From the NCBI RefSeq assembly GCF_013087515.1, contig NZ_JABFCN010000048.1:186001-250000 (forward strand): 64,000 bases of DNA, read 5' to 3'. Both the position numbers and the translations under genes were made by a program. The notes under the pieces are model-generated. The model saw only the letters and a list, made by a program, of their open reading frames with translations, was not told where the DNA came from and ran no database searches. This DNA is from Rhizobium sophorae (GTDB lineage Bacteria > Pseudomonadota > Alphaproteobacteria > Rhizobiales > Rhizobiaceae). The number at the start of each line of letters is the position of its first letter. Positions within the stretch are counted from its first letter, which is position 1. This document shows positions 1 to 7,972 of this stretch, piece after piece.

Positions 1-348
1 CGAAACGCCCGATGCGACCAGAGCAAAAGCGATCCCGACCGGCAGCGGTAGGCCGGCGACATTCGCAGTCCAGCCCATGACCATCATCGCAAGAGCAAGT
101 GCCGAGCCGACGGAGAGATCGATGCCGCCGATCAGAATGACAAAGGTCATACCGACGGCCATGATGCCGAGAACAGTGATCTGATCGAGGATGTTGAGGC
201 CGTTCCGAACCGAAAGAAACGTGTCGGTGCTAAGGCTCAGAAAGACGCAAAGCGCGAGCAGCCCCACAAGTGGGCCGGTGGCGCCCTTGAGCTTGCTCAA
301 CCAGGCGCCGGACGAGAGCCCGTGTTCATTGATATCGAGCGCCACCAT
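1..348 (-). CDS. Sugar ABC transporter permease, ribose type (partial)
   Basis: Inner-membrane subunit of a ribose/xylose-type sugar importer (BPD_transp_2 family). Only the first 116 codons are present; the gene leaves the window at the left edge. The visible part has a short polar N-terminus, a hydrophobic segment at about residues 26-40 and the family signature GGIDLSVGS at residues 74-82, just after a second membrane segment. The ATG at 348 has a strong purine-rich ribosome site (AGGGAGGAAC) directly upstream. It is divergent from a split transketolase, kinase and SorC regulator, and similar palindromes lie in front of both arms, so the importer probably supplies the sugar those enzymes process. 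The substrate cannot be read from this fragment. Confidence 0.9.
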   Translation of the reverse strand, partial: MVALDINEHGLSSGAWLSKLKGATGPLVGLLALCVFLSLSTDTFLSVRNGLNILDQITVLGIMAVGMTFVILIGGIDLSVGSALALAMMVMGWTANVAGLPLPVGIAFALVASGVS

Positions 349-389
349 TGTTCCTCCCTATGCCTAGGCTATTCGCTAAATCACGCCGC

Positions 390-404
390 GAATAAATATT
401 CACC
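390..404. promoter_or_regulatory. Candidate SorC operator A (permease side)
   Basis: GAATAAATATTCACC contains the perfect palindrome GAATA-AA-TATTC. It lies 42-56 bases upstream of the ABC permease start and matches 14 of 15 bases with the site at 3850-3864 in front of the SorC-type regulator gene. Its core ATAAATATTCA also occurs inverted at 529-539. Function as an operator is inferred from this recurrence. Confidence 0.55.
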
Positions 405-490
405 GATGCTGGAAAATTCATTAACAAGTTGCCTCCGAGCTGTCAATAGGATTTTCTGGACTTGCAACTGCCGGCACACTGCTTAAAGGG

Positions 491-541
491 CTTGACTAAT
501 CGGCGCCGTGTGCAAAAATATTGATAACTGAATATTTATGC
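491..541 (+). promoter_or_regulatory. Promoter and candidate SorC operator B of the transketolase operon
   Basis: A perfect rhizobial -35 hexamer CTTGAC (491-496) is followed after 17 bases by an AT-rich, weak -10 (about 514-519). Overlapping that -10 is an imperfect inverted repeat: left arm GCAAAAATATT (512-522), 8-base spacer, right arm AATATTTATGC (531-541), with 10 of 11 positions paired. A regulator bound here would cover the -10 and start region. The right arm contains the same core as sites 390-404 and 3850-3864. The ribosome site GAGAGG follows directly. Confidence 0.55.
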
Positions 542-554
542 ATGAGAGGAATCC

Positions 555-1364
555 ATGAATACGACAGAACTCGAGCGGGTCGCTCGCGAGATCCGATTGC
601 GCGATCTCCAGGCGGTTTTCGAAGCGGGCGCCGGCCATATAGGCGGGGAAATGTCGGTTATCGACATTTTGACTGCCCTCTATTTTCGCGTGCTGAATGT
701 TTGGCCCGATCAGCCGAAGCACCCCGACCGCGATAGGTTCGTTCTGTCAAAGGGACATACTGCATGCGCTCTGTATGTGACGCTCGCAAAACGCGGCTTC
801 ATCCCGGAGGAAGAGATTTCCACCTTCTTGCAGCCGCATTCGAGGCTGAACGGGCATCCAAATTGCAACAAGGTTCCTGGCGTCGAAACGAATACCGGGC
901 CGCTCGGGCACGGTCTTCCAGTCGCAATAGGAATGGCGAAAGCCGCCAAACTCTCGGGCGCGAAATATCACACCTACGTCGTCACCGGCGACGGTGAGAT
1001 GCAGGAGGGCTCCAACTGGGAAGCGATCATGGCGGCCGCGCAGTTCAAGCTCGATAACTTGACGCTGGTCATCGACCACAACAGGTTCCAGCAGGGCGCC
1101 GCCCTGGCGGAAACCAACGATCTCGCCCCGCTTCGTCCGAAGCTTGAAGCTTTCGATTGGGAAGTCACCGAGATCAATGGGAACAATATGAGCGAAGTGG
1201 TTTCAGCCCTCGAACACCGGGGATCGAGACCGCATTGCATCGTGGCCCATACCAACAAGGGGCATGGAATCTCGTTCATGCAAGACCGAGTCGACTGGCA
1301 CCACAAGGTACCGAGCAAGGAACAATACGAAATCGCATTGGCAGAATTGTCGGAGGCACAGTAA
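555..1364 (+). CDS. Transketolase, N-terminal (TPP-binding) subunit
   Basis: Thiamine-diphosphate half of a transketolase encoded as two polypeptides (269 aa against about 660 aa for one-chain enzymes). Visible motifs are SKGHTACALY at about residue 65, NTGPLGHGLPVAIGMA at about 112-127, and the TPP/Mg motif beginning GDGEMQEG near residue 145 and ending at the Asn of DHNRF. The ATG at 555 follows GAGAGGA at a good distance. The stop overlaps the start of the C-terminal subunit (TAATG), so the two are translationally coupled. Split transketolases next to an FGGY kinase are known from sugar-specific operons (for example apulose 4-phosphate transketolase), so this is probably a dedicated catabolic enzyme and not the housekeeping Tkt. 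The actual sugar phosphate is not determined. Confidence 0.9.
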   Translation: MNTTELERVAREIRLRDLQAVFEAGAGHIGGEMSVIDILTALYFRVLNVWPDQPKHPDRDRFVLSKGHTACALYVTLAKRGFIPEEEISTFLQPHSRLNGHPNCNKVPGVETNTGPLGHGLPVAIGMAKAAKLSGAKYHTYVVTGDGEMQEGSNWEAIMAAAQFKLDNLTLVIDHNRFQQGAALAETNDLAPLRPKLEAFDWEVTEINGNNMSEVVSALEHRGSRPHCIVAHTNKGHGISFMQDRVDWHHKVPSKEQYEIALAELSEAQ

Positions 1365-2320
1365 TGAACGCGCCAATAAACGCACCCAAGCTCTACGATT
1401 GCCGCGACGCATTCGCCTCTACGCTTGAGCGGCTGGCAGCCGAAAACGAAATGATCGTTGCCGTCTGCAACGACTCCGTCGGCTCCTCCAAGCTCGGCGG
1501 CTTTAAGGCGAAGTTTGGAGAGCGCCTGGTCAATGTCGGTATCGCCGAGCAGAACATGGTGGGGGTTGGAGCAGGCCTCGCCAACGGCGGACGCCTTCCG
1601 TTCGTGTGCGCTGCCGCTCCGTTTCTCACGGGACGGTCGCTGGAGCAGATCAAAGCCGATATTTCGTATTCGAATGCCAACGTCAAGCTGGTCGGCATTT
1701 CTTCTGGAATGGCCTATGGCGAACTCGGCCCGACCCATCACTCTATCGAGGACTTCGCCTGGACGCGGGTTCTGCCTAATCTTCCGGTCATTGCGCCTTG
1801 TGACCGGATCGAAACAGCTGCTGCGGTTGAGTGGGCCGCGACCTACAACGGTCCCTGCTTTCTGCGTCTGTCTCGCGTAGGGGTGCCGGATCTCCTTCCG
1901 GAGGGTCACAAGTTCGAACTTGGCAAGGCAAACCTCCTTCGCCAGGGGTCCGACGTCACCCTTATCGCAAACGGTACTTTGACCCATCGAATTCTGAAGG
2001 CTGCCGAGATCCTCGCAGAACGCGGCATCAACGCCAGAGTGCTCAACCTTGCAACGGTTCGTCCCATCGACGAGGACGCCATCATCGCTGCAGCGAAGGA
2101 AACCGGAGCGATCGTCACAGCCGAAGAACATTCTATTTTTGGCGGTCTCGGTTCCGCGGTCGCCGAAGTGGTGGTCGACAATGCTCCAGTCCCGATGAAA
2201 CGTCTCGGCGTTCCCGGCGTCTACGCTCCGACCGGTTCGGCAGAGTTCCTGCTCGACGAATTCGGGATGGCGCCGTCCGCGATCGCCGACGCCGCGCAGT
2301 CGCTGATCAGGCGCAAGTAA
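1364..2320 (+). CDS. Transketolase, C-terminal (pyrimidine-binding) subunit
   Basis: Second half of the split transketolase (318 aa): pyrimidine-binding domain plus C-terminal domain. The segment NVGIAEQNMVGVGAGLA at about residues 57-73 carries the glutamate that activates the TPP ring in this family, and the end (about 185-318) is the transketolase C-terminal fold. The reading frame is open further upstream, but the real start is the ATG at 1364, whose A is also the last base of the preceding stop codon. The protein should form an A2B2 assembly with the product of 555-1364. A 68-base gap separates it from the kinase gene in the same direction. Confidence 0.9.
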   Translation: MNAPINAPKLYDCRDAFASTLERLAAENEMIVAVCNDSVGSSKLGGFKAKFGERLVNVGIAEQNMVGVGAGLANGGRLPFVCAAAPFLTGRSLEQIKADISYSNANVKLVGISSGMAYGELGPTHHSIEDFAWTRVLPNLPVIAPCDRIETAAAVEWAATYNGPCFLRLSRVGVPDLLPEGHKFELGKANLLRQGSDVTLIANGTLTHRILKAAEILAERGINARVLNLATVRPIDEDAIIAAAKETGAIVTAEEHSIFGGLGSAVAEVVVDNAPVPMKRLGVPGVYAPTGSAEFLLDEFGMAPSAIADAAQSLIRRK

Positions 2321-2388
2321 CTGGGATTACGTATCGGCCGGGACGCCTATTTGTCATCCCGGCTGCCGTCTGATCTGGGGAGGATAGA

Positions 2389-3855
2389 ATGCGGGCAATT
2401 CTGGCAATTGACCAGGGCACGACCAATTCAAAGGCCGTTCTCGTTTCCGAAAAGGGAGAAATTGTCGGCAGAGGTTCGGCTGCTGTCGGCATCACCTATC
2501 CGAGGCCAGGCTGGGTCGAACAAGACCCACGCCGGCTCTACGCATCCGTCTGCGAGGCGATCGACGTCTGCCTGAAGGCCGCCCCCGACGTGGTTATCGA
2601 GGCCGTGGCGATTTCCAATCAGCGCGAGTCGGTCACTGCCTGGGACGCCGAAACGGGAGAAGCACTTGGACCGGTGGTGAGTTGGCAGTGCCGTCGAACG
2701 GCACAGGATTGCGAACGTCTCATTGTCGAAGGCCACCTTCACCGTGTGCAGGCGCTCACAGGCCTGCCGCTGGATCCGATGTTCCCGGGTTCGAAATTCC
2801 GATGGCTGCTCGACCGTATTCCAGCCGGGCGATCAGTGCGGCTGGGAACGGTCGACAGTTGGCTCGTGCACTGCCTGACGGGTGGGCGCCGGCATGTCTG
2901 CGATGCTTCCAATGCCGCCAGGAGCCAGTTGTTCGATCTCCAGGAGCAGAGATGGAGCGAGGAACTCGGCGAGATTTTCGACGTCGATATCGCGCTCCTT
3001 CCCGAGGTGCTCGACAGCTCTGCCGATTTCGGCGCGACGCAAGGATTGTCGGGCGTGCCTGATGGAACTCCAATAATGGCCGCGATCGGAGACAGTCATG
3101 CAGCGTTGTTCGGTCATGGAGCTTTCAAGCCGGGTGATGGCAAGGTAACCTTCGGTACCGGCTCTTCGGTGATGACGACGCTTTCGCGATTCATTCCCCC
3201 ACGCAACGGGGTCACAACCACCGTCGCATGGCGTATCAAGGGAAGGCCGACTTTCGCTTTCGAAGGCAATATTCTCGTTTGCGCCGCCAGTCTCCCCTGG
3301 ATGGCAGGCATTCTCGGCCTTTCGGACGTCGCGGCCCTTGTCGAACTTGCGGCGAGCGCCGAACCGGGCGGACCGGGCTTCGTGCCGGCATTCGTGGGAC
3401 TGGGCGCACCCTATTGGAACTCCGGCGCCCGTGCCCTGTTCTCCCAGATCAACTTCAATACGACACGTGCGCAAATGGCGCGGTCGGTAACCGATTCTAT
3501 TGCCCTCCAGGTGCACGACGTGATCGCCGCCATGCGGGCACAAAGCGGCGGCGAGCTCGGGGCGCTCTATGTAGACGGCGGACCGAGTCAAAACCGATTC
3601 CTGATGCAGAGTGTCGCCAACCTCATCGAACATCCCGTGATCCAATGCGAAGCACCCGAGGCGTCGGCCTTGGGGGCCGCATATCTCGCGGGTCTCTCAC
3701 TTGGCCTGTGGAGCGATCTTCAGGCTATCGCAGAGCTCCCCCGGAGCTCACATATCATTGACCCGGAACCCGTGGATCGAGCGGTGCTTCTGAATACCTG
3801 GAATGATGCGCTTGCCCGCTCGACGTTACGCGAAACAACGGCTAATGATGAATAA
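2389..3855 (+). CDS. FGGY-family carbohydrate kinase
   Basis: ATP-dependent sugar kinase of the FGGY family (488 aa, usual length). The N-terminal phosphate motif DQGTTNSKAVLV (about residues 7-18) and SNQRESVTAWD (about 75-85) resemble glycerol kinase and related ketose kinases. The C-terminal signature runs from LYVDGGPSQNRFLMQSVAN to the EASALGAAYLAG segment at about residues 424-437. The ATG at 2389 is preceded by GGGGAGGATAGA. Located between the split transketolase and the SorC regulator, it should phosphorylate the imported sugar (or its ketose form) to feed the transketolase. D-xylulose, erythrulose or apulose type substrates fit the context; glycerol is less likely because a transketolase follows. 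Substrate assignment is inference. Confidence 0.88.
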   Translation: MRAILAIDQGTTNSKAVLVSEKGEIVGRGSAAVGITYPRPGWVEQDPRRLYASVCEAIDVCLKAAPDVVIEAVAISNQRESVTAWDAETGEALGPVVSWQCRRTAQDCERLIVEGHLHRVQALTGLPLDPMFPGSKFRWLLDRIPAGRSVRLGTVDSWLVHCLTGGRRHVCDASNAARSQLFDLQEQRWSEELGEIFDVDIALLPEVLDSSADFGATQGLSGVPDGTPIMAAIGDSHAALFGHGAFKPGDGKVTFGTGSSVMTTLSRFIPPRNGVTTTVAWRIKGRPTFAFEGNILVCAASLPWMAGILGLSDVAALVELAASAEPGGPGFVPAFVGLGAPYWNSGARALFSQINFNTTRAQMARSVTDSIALQVHDVIAAMRAQSGGELGALYVDGGPSQNRFLMQSVANLIEHPVIQCEAPEASALGAAYLAGLSLGLWSDLQAIAELPRSSHIIDPEPVDRAVLLNTWNDALARSTLRETTANDE

Positions 3856-3864
3856 AAATTCACC
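3850..3864. promoter_or_regulatory. Candidate SorC operator C (regulator side)
   Basis: GAATAAAAATTCACC, 14 of 15 bases identical to 390-404, overlaps the stop codon of the kinase gene (TAA 3853-3855) and lies 13 bases before the SorC regulator start. Its position suggests autoregulation of the regulator gene. Confidence 0.5.
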
Positions 3865-3876
3865 CTAGGATTAGCG

Positions 3877-4827
3877 ATGACTCGCCTCAATGAACTCCGC
3901 CTCATCTCAAGGGTCGCCCAGATGTACCACTTGGAGGGACGGCGACAGGCGGAGATCGCACAGCACCTTCGCCTGTCGCAGGCGACGGTGTCGCGCATGC
4001 TCAAGCGTGCCGAGGCTGAAGATATCGTGCGAACCAGCGTGACGCCCCCCGTTGGCACCTACAGCGAGCTTGAGGGCGCCCTTCGCGAGAAATACGATTT
4101 GCCGGAGGCGGTCGTCGTGGAGTGCACGGAAGATCGGGACGGAGCCATCATGGCCCGTATCGGAGAGGCAGCGGCTCATCTCCTCGAGGTGACGCTTGCG
4201 CCAGGGGAAATCATCGGCGTTTCGAGTTGGAGCCAGACCATCTCCAAGATGGTCGAGAACATTCATCCCCTGAAGAGCGCTCAGGCGAAGTACGTCGTCC
4301 AGACCCTTGGAGGCATGGGCGATCCTTCAGTGCAGACGCATGCGACGCAGCTTACCACGCGGCTTGCTCGGCTGACTGGCGCTGAGCCAAAACTGCTCGC
4401 TGTGCAGGGTGTTACGACGTCCAGAGAGGCAAAATTTCTTATGCAGGCCGATCCATACGTGCGGGAGACGATGGACCTCTTCGGCAGCATAACGCTTGCG
4501 ATTGTCGGAATCGGAGCAGTCGAACCGTCCGAACTTCTTGCACGGTCCGGCAACATCTTTTCATCTCGCGAACTGTCTGATCTCGCGGAAGCTGGAGCTG
4601 TCGGCGACATCTCGCTTCGCTTCTTCGATAAAAACGGCAAGCCGGTCAAGACGCCCCTGGACGACCGGGTCATAGGGCTTCCACTCGAGGATCTCGAACG
4701 GGTGGACCGGGTCATTGCTCTTGCCGGCGGGTCCAAAAAGACTGACGCTATCGCAGGCGCGCTCCGCGTGGGCGTCATCGACATGCTTGTTACGGACAAG
4801 TTTACCGCGCAGCGATTGATCGACTGA
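3877..4827 (+). CDS. SorC/DeoR-type sugar-binding transcriptional regulator
   Basis: Cytosolic DNA-binding regulator of the SorC family (316 aa, typical). An N-terminal helix-turn-helix at about residues 22-45 (QAEIAQHLRLSQATVSRML) is followed by the large phosphosugar-binding domain with the family segments GVSSWSQT (about 110-117), QTLGGMG and the C-terminal ALAGGSKKTDAI. It is 21 bases downstream of the kinase gene in the same direction. Proteins of this family usually respond to a phosphorylated intermediate of the pathway they control, here probably the kinase product. Three similar palindromes (390-404, 512-541, 3850-3864) before the permease, the transketolase and this gene are the likely binding sites. 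Confidence 0.9.
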   Translation: MTRLNELRLISRVAQMYHLEGRRQAEIAQHLRLSQATVSRMLKRAEAEDIVRTSVTPPVGTYSELEGALREKYDLPEAVVVECTEDRDGAIMARIGEAAAHLLEVTLAPGEIIGVSSWSQTISKMVENIHPLKSAQAKYVVQTLGGMGDPSVQTHATQLTTRLARLTGAEPKLLAVQGVTTSREAKFLMQADPYVRETMDLFGSITLAIVGIGAVEPSELLARSGNIFSSRELSDLAEAGAVGDISLRFFDKNGKPVKTPLDDRVIGLPLEDLERVDRVIALAGGSKKTDAIAGALRVGVIDMLVTDKFTAQRLID

Positions 4828-4837
4828 CGGGGCAGGG

Positions 4838-4892
4838 TGGGGCGCCCGCCTCGTCCCTCGAGGCTTCGCCCTATGGGCTACGCGCCTCCGGA
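4838..4892. repeat. Rhizobial intergenic repeat, family A copy 1
   Basis: The 20 bases 4845-4864 match the reverse complement of 45621-45640 at 18 positions. The element sits between the convergent SorC and iron-ABC ATPase genes. Confidence 0.5.
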
Positions 4893-4906
4893 TAGGCTCT
4901 CTTGGG

Positions 4907-5659
4907 TCAATGCGCCGTCCCATCCACAATCACATGATCGTGGTCCATCGAGCATTTCTCCACCCGGGCCTCGACCCTGTAGATCTTGCGCAGCATCTCG
5001 GCAGTGACGACATCTCTTGGGGCGCCGCAGGCGTGCATGCGGCCGTTGGCGATGATGAGTACTTTGTCGGCGAAGCGGAGCGCCTGGTTGAGGTCGTGGA
5101 GGGCGATCAGGACGATCATGCCCTTGGCGCGGGCCTGGCGGCGCATGAAATCGAGAACTTCGACCTGGCGGTGAAGGTCGAGCGCGCTGGTCGGTTCGTC
5201 CATCAGCATGATCTCAGGTTCGCGCACTAGAGCCTGGGCGATGGAGACGAGCTGGCGCTGGCCGCCGGAGAGCGCGCCGAGATCGCGGAAGGCGATGGCG
5301 GTGATATCAAGCGCCTTCATGATCTCGTCGATGAAACGTAGGTCGTTGTCGCTTACGGCCCAGGACTGGCCCTGCTTGCGGGCAAGCAGGATGGATTCGT
5401 AGACCGTCAGCACCGCGTTGGCCGTAGTATCCTGCGGCATGTAGCTGATGGCGTTTCTTGTCTTCGAGCCTTCGACGATGACATGGCCCGGTCCCTTGAG
5501 CAGGCCGGTGATGCGCTTGAAGAGGGTCGACTTGCCGGCGGCGTTCGGGCCGATCACCGCGACGACCTCGCCCGATTTCATCACCGGCGTCGTCACGTCT
5601 TCGACGAAGAGCTTGCGGCCATGATAGGCGCCGACCGACTGCAACTGAAGCGCTACCAC
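4907..5659 (-). CDS. Iron-siderophore/haem-type ABC transporter, ATP-binding protein
   Basis: Cytosolic ATPase of a FecCD/BtuC-type importer (250 aa). It has Walker A GPNAAGKST at residues 37-45, signature LSGGQRQLVSIAQAL, and Walker B followed by the D-loop (MLMDEPTSALDL). The frame is open far upstream inside the permease gene, but the convincing start is the GTG at 5659: an AGGAG site lies just upstream, and the start overlaps the last 7 bases of the permease gene. Third gene of a binding protein-permease-ATPase operon read on the minus strand. Regulation by iron is suggested by the TGA-N9-TCA box before the first gene. Confidence 0.92.
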   Translation of the reverse strand: MVALQLQSVGAYHGRKLFVEDVTTPVMKSGEVVAVIGPNAAGKSTLFKRITGLLKGPGHVIVEGSKTRNAISYMPQDTTANAVLTVYESILLARKQGQSWAVSDNDLRFIDEIMKALDITAIAFRDLGALSGGQRQLVSIAQALVREPEIMLMDEPTSALDLHRQVEVLDFMRRQARAKGMIVLIALHDLNQALRFADKVLIIANGRMHACGAPRDVVTAEMLRKIYRVEARVEKCSMDHDHVIVDGTAH

Positions 5660-6723
5660 GACCGGCTCCTGTTCGAGAGGATGAGCGAGAAGAAGAAGGG
5701 TACCCCGACCAGCGCGGTGATGATGCCGATCGGGAAGACGACGCCTGGAATGATCGACTTCGAGACGATCGAGGTCAGCGACAAGAGCAGCGCGCCCGAC
5801 AGGATCGAGCCCGGCAGGAAGAAGCGCTGATCCTCGCCGAGGATCATGCGGGCGATATGCGGCCCGACGAGGCCGACGAAACCGATCGTTCCGACGAAGC
5901 TGACGGGGACTGCGGCAAGCAGCGAGACCACGAGCATGGTCTCCAGCCGGATGCGGCGGACATTGACGCCGAAGCTTGCGGCCTTGTCCTCGCCGAGGCG
6001 GATCGCCGTCAACGCCCAGGCATTGCGGGCAAAGAGCGGCAGCGCGATCAGCAGCACCGTAAGCGTCACCCAGATCTTCGGCCAGGTGGCCTTGGTGAGG
6101 CTGCCCATCGTCCAGAAGACGACAGCCGACAGCGCCTGTTCGGAGGCGAGATATTGCAGGAAGGCGAGCAACGCATTGAAGGTGAAGACCAGCGCGATAC
6201 CGAGCAGCACCACCGTCTGCACCGAGACGCCGCGGGCCTGCGAGACGAAATGGATGAAGAGCGTGGCGATCAGCGCCATGATGAAGGCATTGACCGGCAC
6301 CAGCAGGCCGGCGGCGACCGGCAGCAGTGGAACGCTGGTGACGATCGCAAGGGCTGCGCCGAAGCTCGCCGCGGCCGAAATGCCGAGCGTGAAGGGGCTG
6401 GCGAGCGGATTGGCGAGGATCGTCTGCATCTGCGCGCCGGCGACGGAGAGCGAGGCGCCGACCACGATCGCCATCACGGCAACCGGCATGCGGATGCCCC
6501 ATACGACGGCGCGCACCTGGTCCGACACGGAGGAGGGGTTGAGAAGGGCGGAAACGACCTCACCGAGGCTGTAACGGGCCGGGCCCCAGGCGAGATCGAC
6601 GGCAAAGGACAGGAAGAGCGCGGTCGTCATAATGGCAAGGATCAGCAGCTTGCGCCGGGCGAGGGCGCGGTAGCGCTCCCTCCCGGCTTCGGCTTCGATC
6701 GATATGGCGGCGATCTCGACCAT
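5653..6723 (-). CDS. Iron-siderophore/haem-type ABC transporter permease (FecCD family)
   Basis: Integral membrane subunit (356 aa) with about nine or ten hydrophobic segments. Family features include GASLSVAGAQMQTILANPLASPFTLGIS (split across about residues 99-126) and, towards the end, FVGLVGPHIARMILG, the coupling region to the ATPase. The N-terminus has about 30 polar residues before the first membrane helix. The start lies 6 bases after the end of the binding-protein gene and the end overlaps the ATPase gene, so the three are one operon. It moves an iron chelate from the periplasmic binding protein into the cytosol. Confidence 0.93.
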   Translation of the reverse strand: MVEIAAISIEAEAGRERYRALARRKLLILAIMTTALFLSFAVDLAWGPARYSLGEVVSALLNPSSVSDQVRAVVWGIRMPVAVMAIVVGASLSVAGAQMQTILANPLASPFTLGISAAASFGAALAIVTSVPLLPVAAGLLVPVNAFIMALIATLFIHFVSQARGVSVQTVVLLGIALVFTFNALLAFLQYLASEQALSAVVFWTMGSLTKATWPKIWVTLTVLLIALPLFARNAWALTAIRLGEDKAASFGVNVRRIRLETMLVVSLLAAVPVSFVGTIGFVGLVGPHIARMILGEDQRFFLPGSILSGALLLSLTSIVSKSIIPGVVFPIGIITALVGVPFFFSLILSNRSRSW

Positions 6724-6729
6724 TTCGGA

Positions 6730-7866
6730 TTACCGACCCGCCTTGGCGTCCACCCAGTAACCCGGCTGGTAGGCGACGGGCAGGAATTTTTCGTGGAATT
6801 CCTTGAAGGTGGCATCGGGATCGAGGTCGGCAAAGAGGTTGGGATGGAACCATTTGGCCAGCTGCTGGACGGCGACGAACTGGTAGGGGCTCGTATAGAA
6901 CTGGTGCCAGATCGCATGGACATTGCCGCCGGCAACCGCCCTGGAGCCGGTGAAGGCCGGGTTTTCCATCAGCGTGTTCAGCGCCTTGCGGCTGTCGTCG
7001 AAGGTGGCGGCCGCATTCGGGCCGACATTCACGAAGTCCTTGGCATTCTTGGTCTGGCTCCAGTTGGAGCCGGTGACGACGATGACGTCAGGATTGGAGG
7101 CAACAACCTGCTCGGCATTGATCGAGCCGGTATAGCCCGGCAGGAAATCGGAGCCGAGATTGTGGCCGCCGGCCCAATCGACCATCAGGCCGAAATTGTC
7201 GGGACCGAAGGTACCGCAGCATTCGACGAGGCCTGCGGCGCGGTACATGAAGACATTCGGCTTCGGAGGATTGGCGGCCTTGAGCTTGTCGGTGACGCGG
7301 GCCATCTGCTCTTTCCAGAAGCTGGCGACGGCCTCGGCGCGGTCCTCATGACCGAAGATCTGGCCGAGGATCTTCAGGCTCGGCTCGGTGTTGGCGAGAA
7401 TGTGCTCGCGGAAATCGATGTAGACGATCTTCACGCCGATGCCGGCGAGCATGTCCTCGAGCTTCACCTCGTCGGCGGCCGTCTTGTTGCCGATCGGCAG
7501 CAGCAGCACGTCGGGATCCAGCTTGACGACTGTTTCGGTCTGCAGCGTGCCGTCGGTCAGGTTGCCGAGGAAGGGCAGGTCCTTGCCCTTCGGAAACTTC
7601 TCGACATAGGCGTTGAAGCCGTCCTTGTCGGTGGTCCAGAGATCGTTGCGCCAACCGACGATCTTGGCGAAGGGATCTTCCTTCTCGATCGGCGCGATTG
7701 CATAGAGCATGCGGCCTTCCCCAAGGATCACACGCTCGACCGGCTTGTCGAAGGTCACCTCACGGCCTGCCACGTCCTTGATGGTGAAGGACTGCGCCCA
7801 AGCCGAAAGCGGCATGAAGCCGGCAATCGCAGCTGCGGAGACTGCGAGCATTTTTACGAAATTCAT
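6730..7866 (-). CDS. Iron-siderophore/haem-type ABC transporter substrate-binding protein
   Basis: Periplasmic binding protein of the FepB/BtuF fold (378 aa). A signal peptide covers residues 1-25 (positive MNFVK, hydrophobic core, cleavage after AWA). The mature protein begins with a typical IKDVAGREVTFDKPVERVI segment. The C-terminal half contains the NPDVIVVTG strand seen in this family. First gene of the minus-strand operon. The spacing to the TGA-N9-TCA box at 7915-7929 (about 50 bases upstream) fits repression by an iron regulator of the RirA type. Which chelate it binds cannot be told from sequence. Confidence 0.92.
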   Translation of the reverse strand: MNFVKMLAVSAAAIAGFMPLSAWAQSFTIKDVAGREVTFDKPVERVILGEGRMLYAIAPIEKEDPFAKIVGWRNDLWTTDKDGFNAYVEKFPKGKDLPFLGNLTDGTLQTETVVKLDPDVLLLPIGNKTAADEVKLEDMLAGIGVKIVYIDFREHILANTEPSLKILGQIFGHEDRAEAVASFWKEQMARVTDKLKAANPPKPNVFMYRAAGLVECCGTFGPDNFGLMVDWAGGHNLGSDFLPGYTGSINAEQVVASNPDVIVVTGSNWSQTKNAKDFVNVGPNAAATFDDSRKALNTLMENPAFTGSRAVAGGNVHAIWHQFYTSPYQFVAVQQLAKWFHPNLFADLDPDATFKEFHEKFLPVAYQPGYWVDAKAGR

Positions 7867-7914
7867 CTGGAAATTCCCCCGATGTCTGAATAATGTCCGC
7901 AGGCATATGAAATA

Positions 7915-7929
7915 TGACTTTGTGAATCA
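7915..7929. promoter_or_regulatory. Candidate iron-responsive operator (IRO box)
   Basis: TGACTTTGTGAATCA fits the TGA-N9-TCA pattern described for RirA-regulated iron genes of rhizobia. It lies between the divergent binding-protein gene and the methyltransferase gene, 49 bases before the former and 44 before the latter. Confidence 0.5.
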
Positions 7930-7972
7930 AGTTTTATGTTTTAGAGCGTTTCCAAAGTGATCCAAAGCCGGG

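Noticed and set aside
5857..7893. Long plus-strand frame of 678 codons opposite the iron transporter genes
   Set aside because: Composition is Asp/Glu/Gly/Arg/His-rich without domains, typical of the complement of GC-rich genes; the minus-strand genes have clear families.
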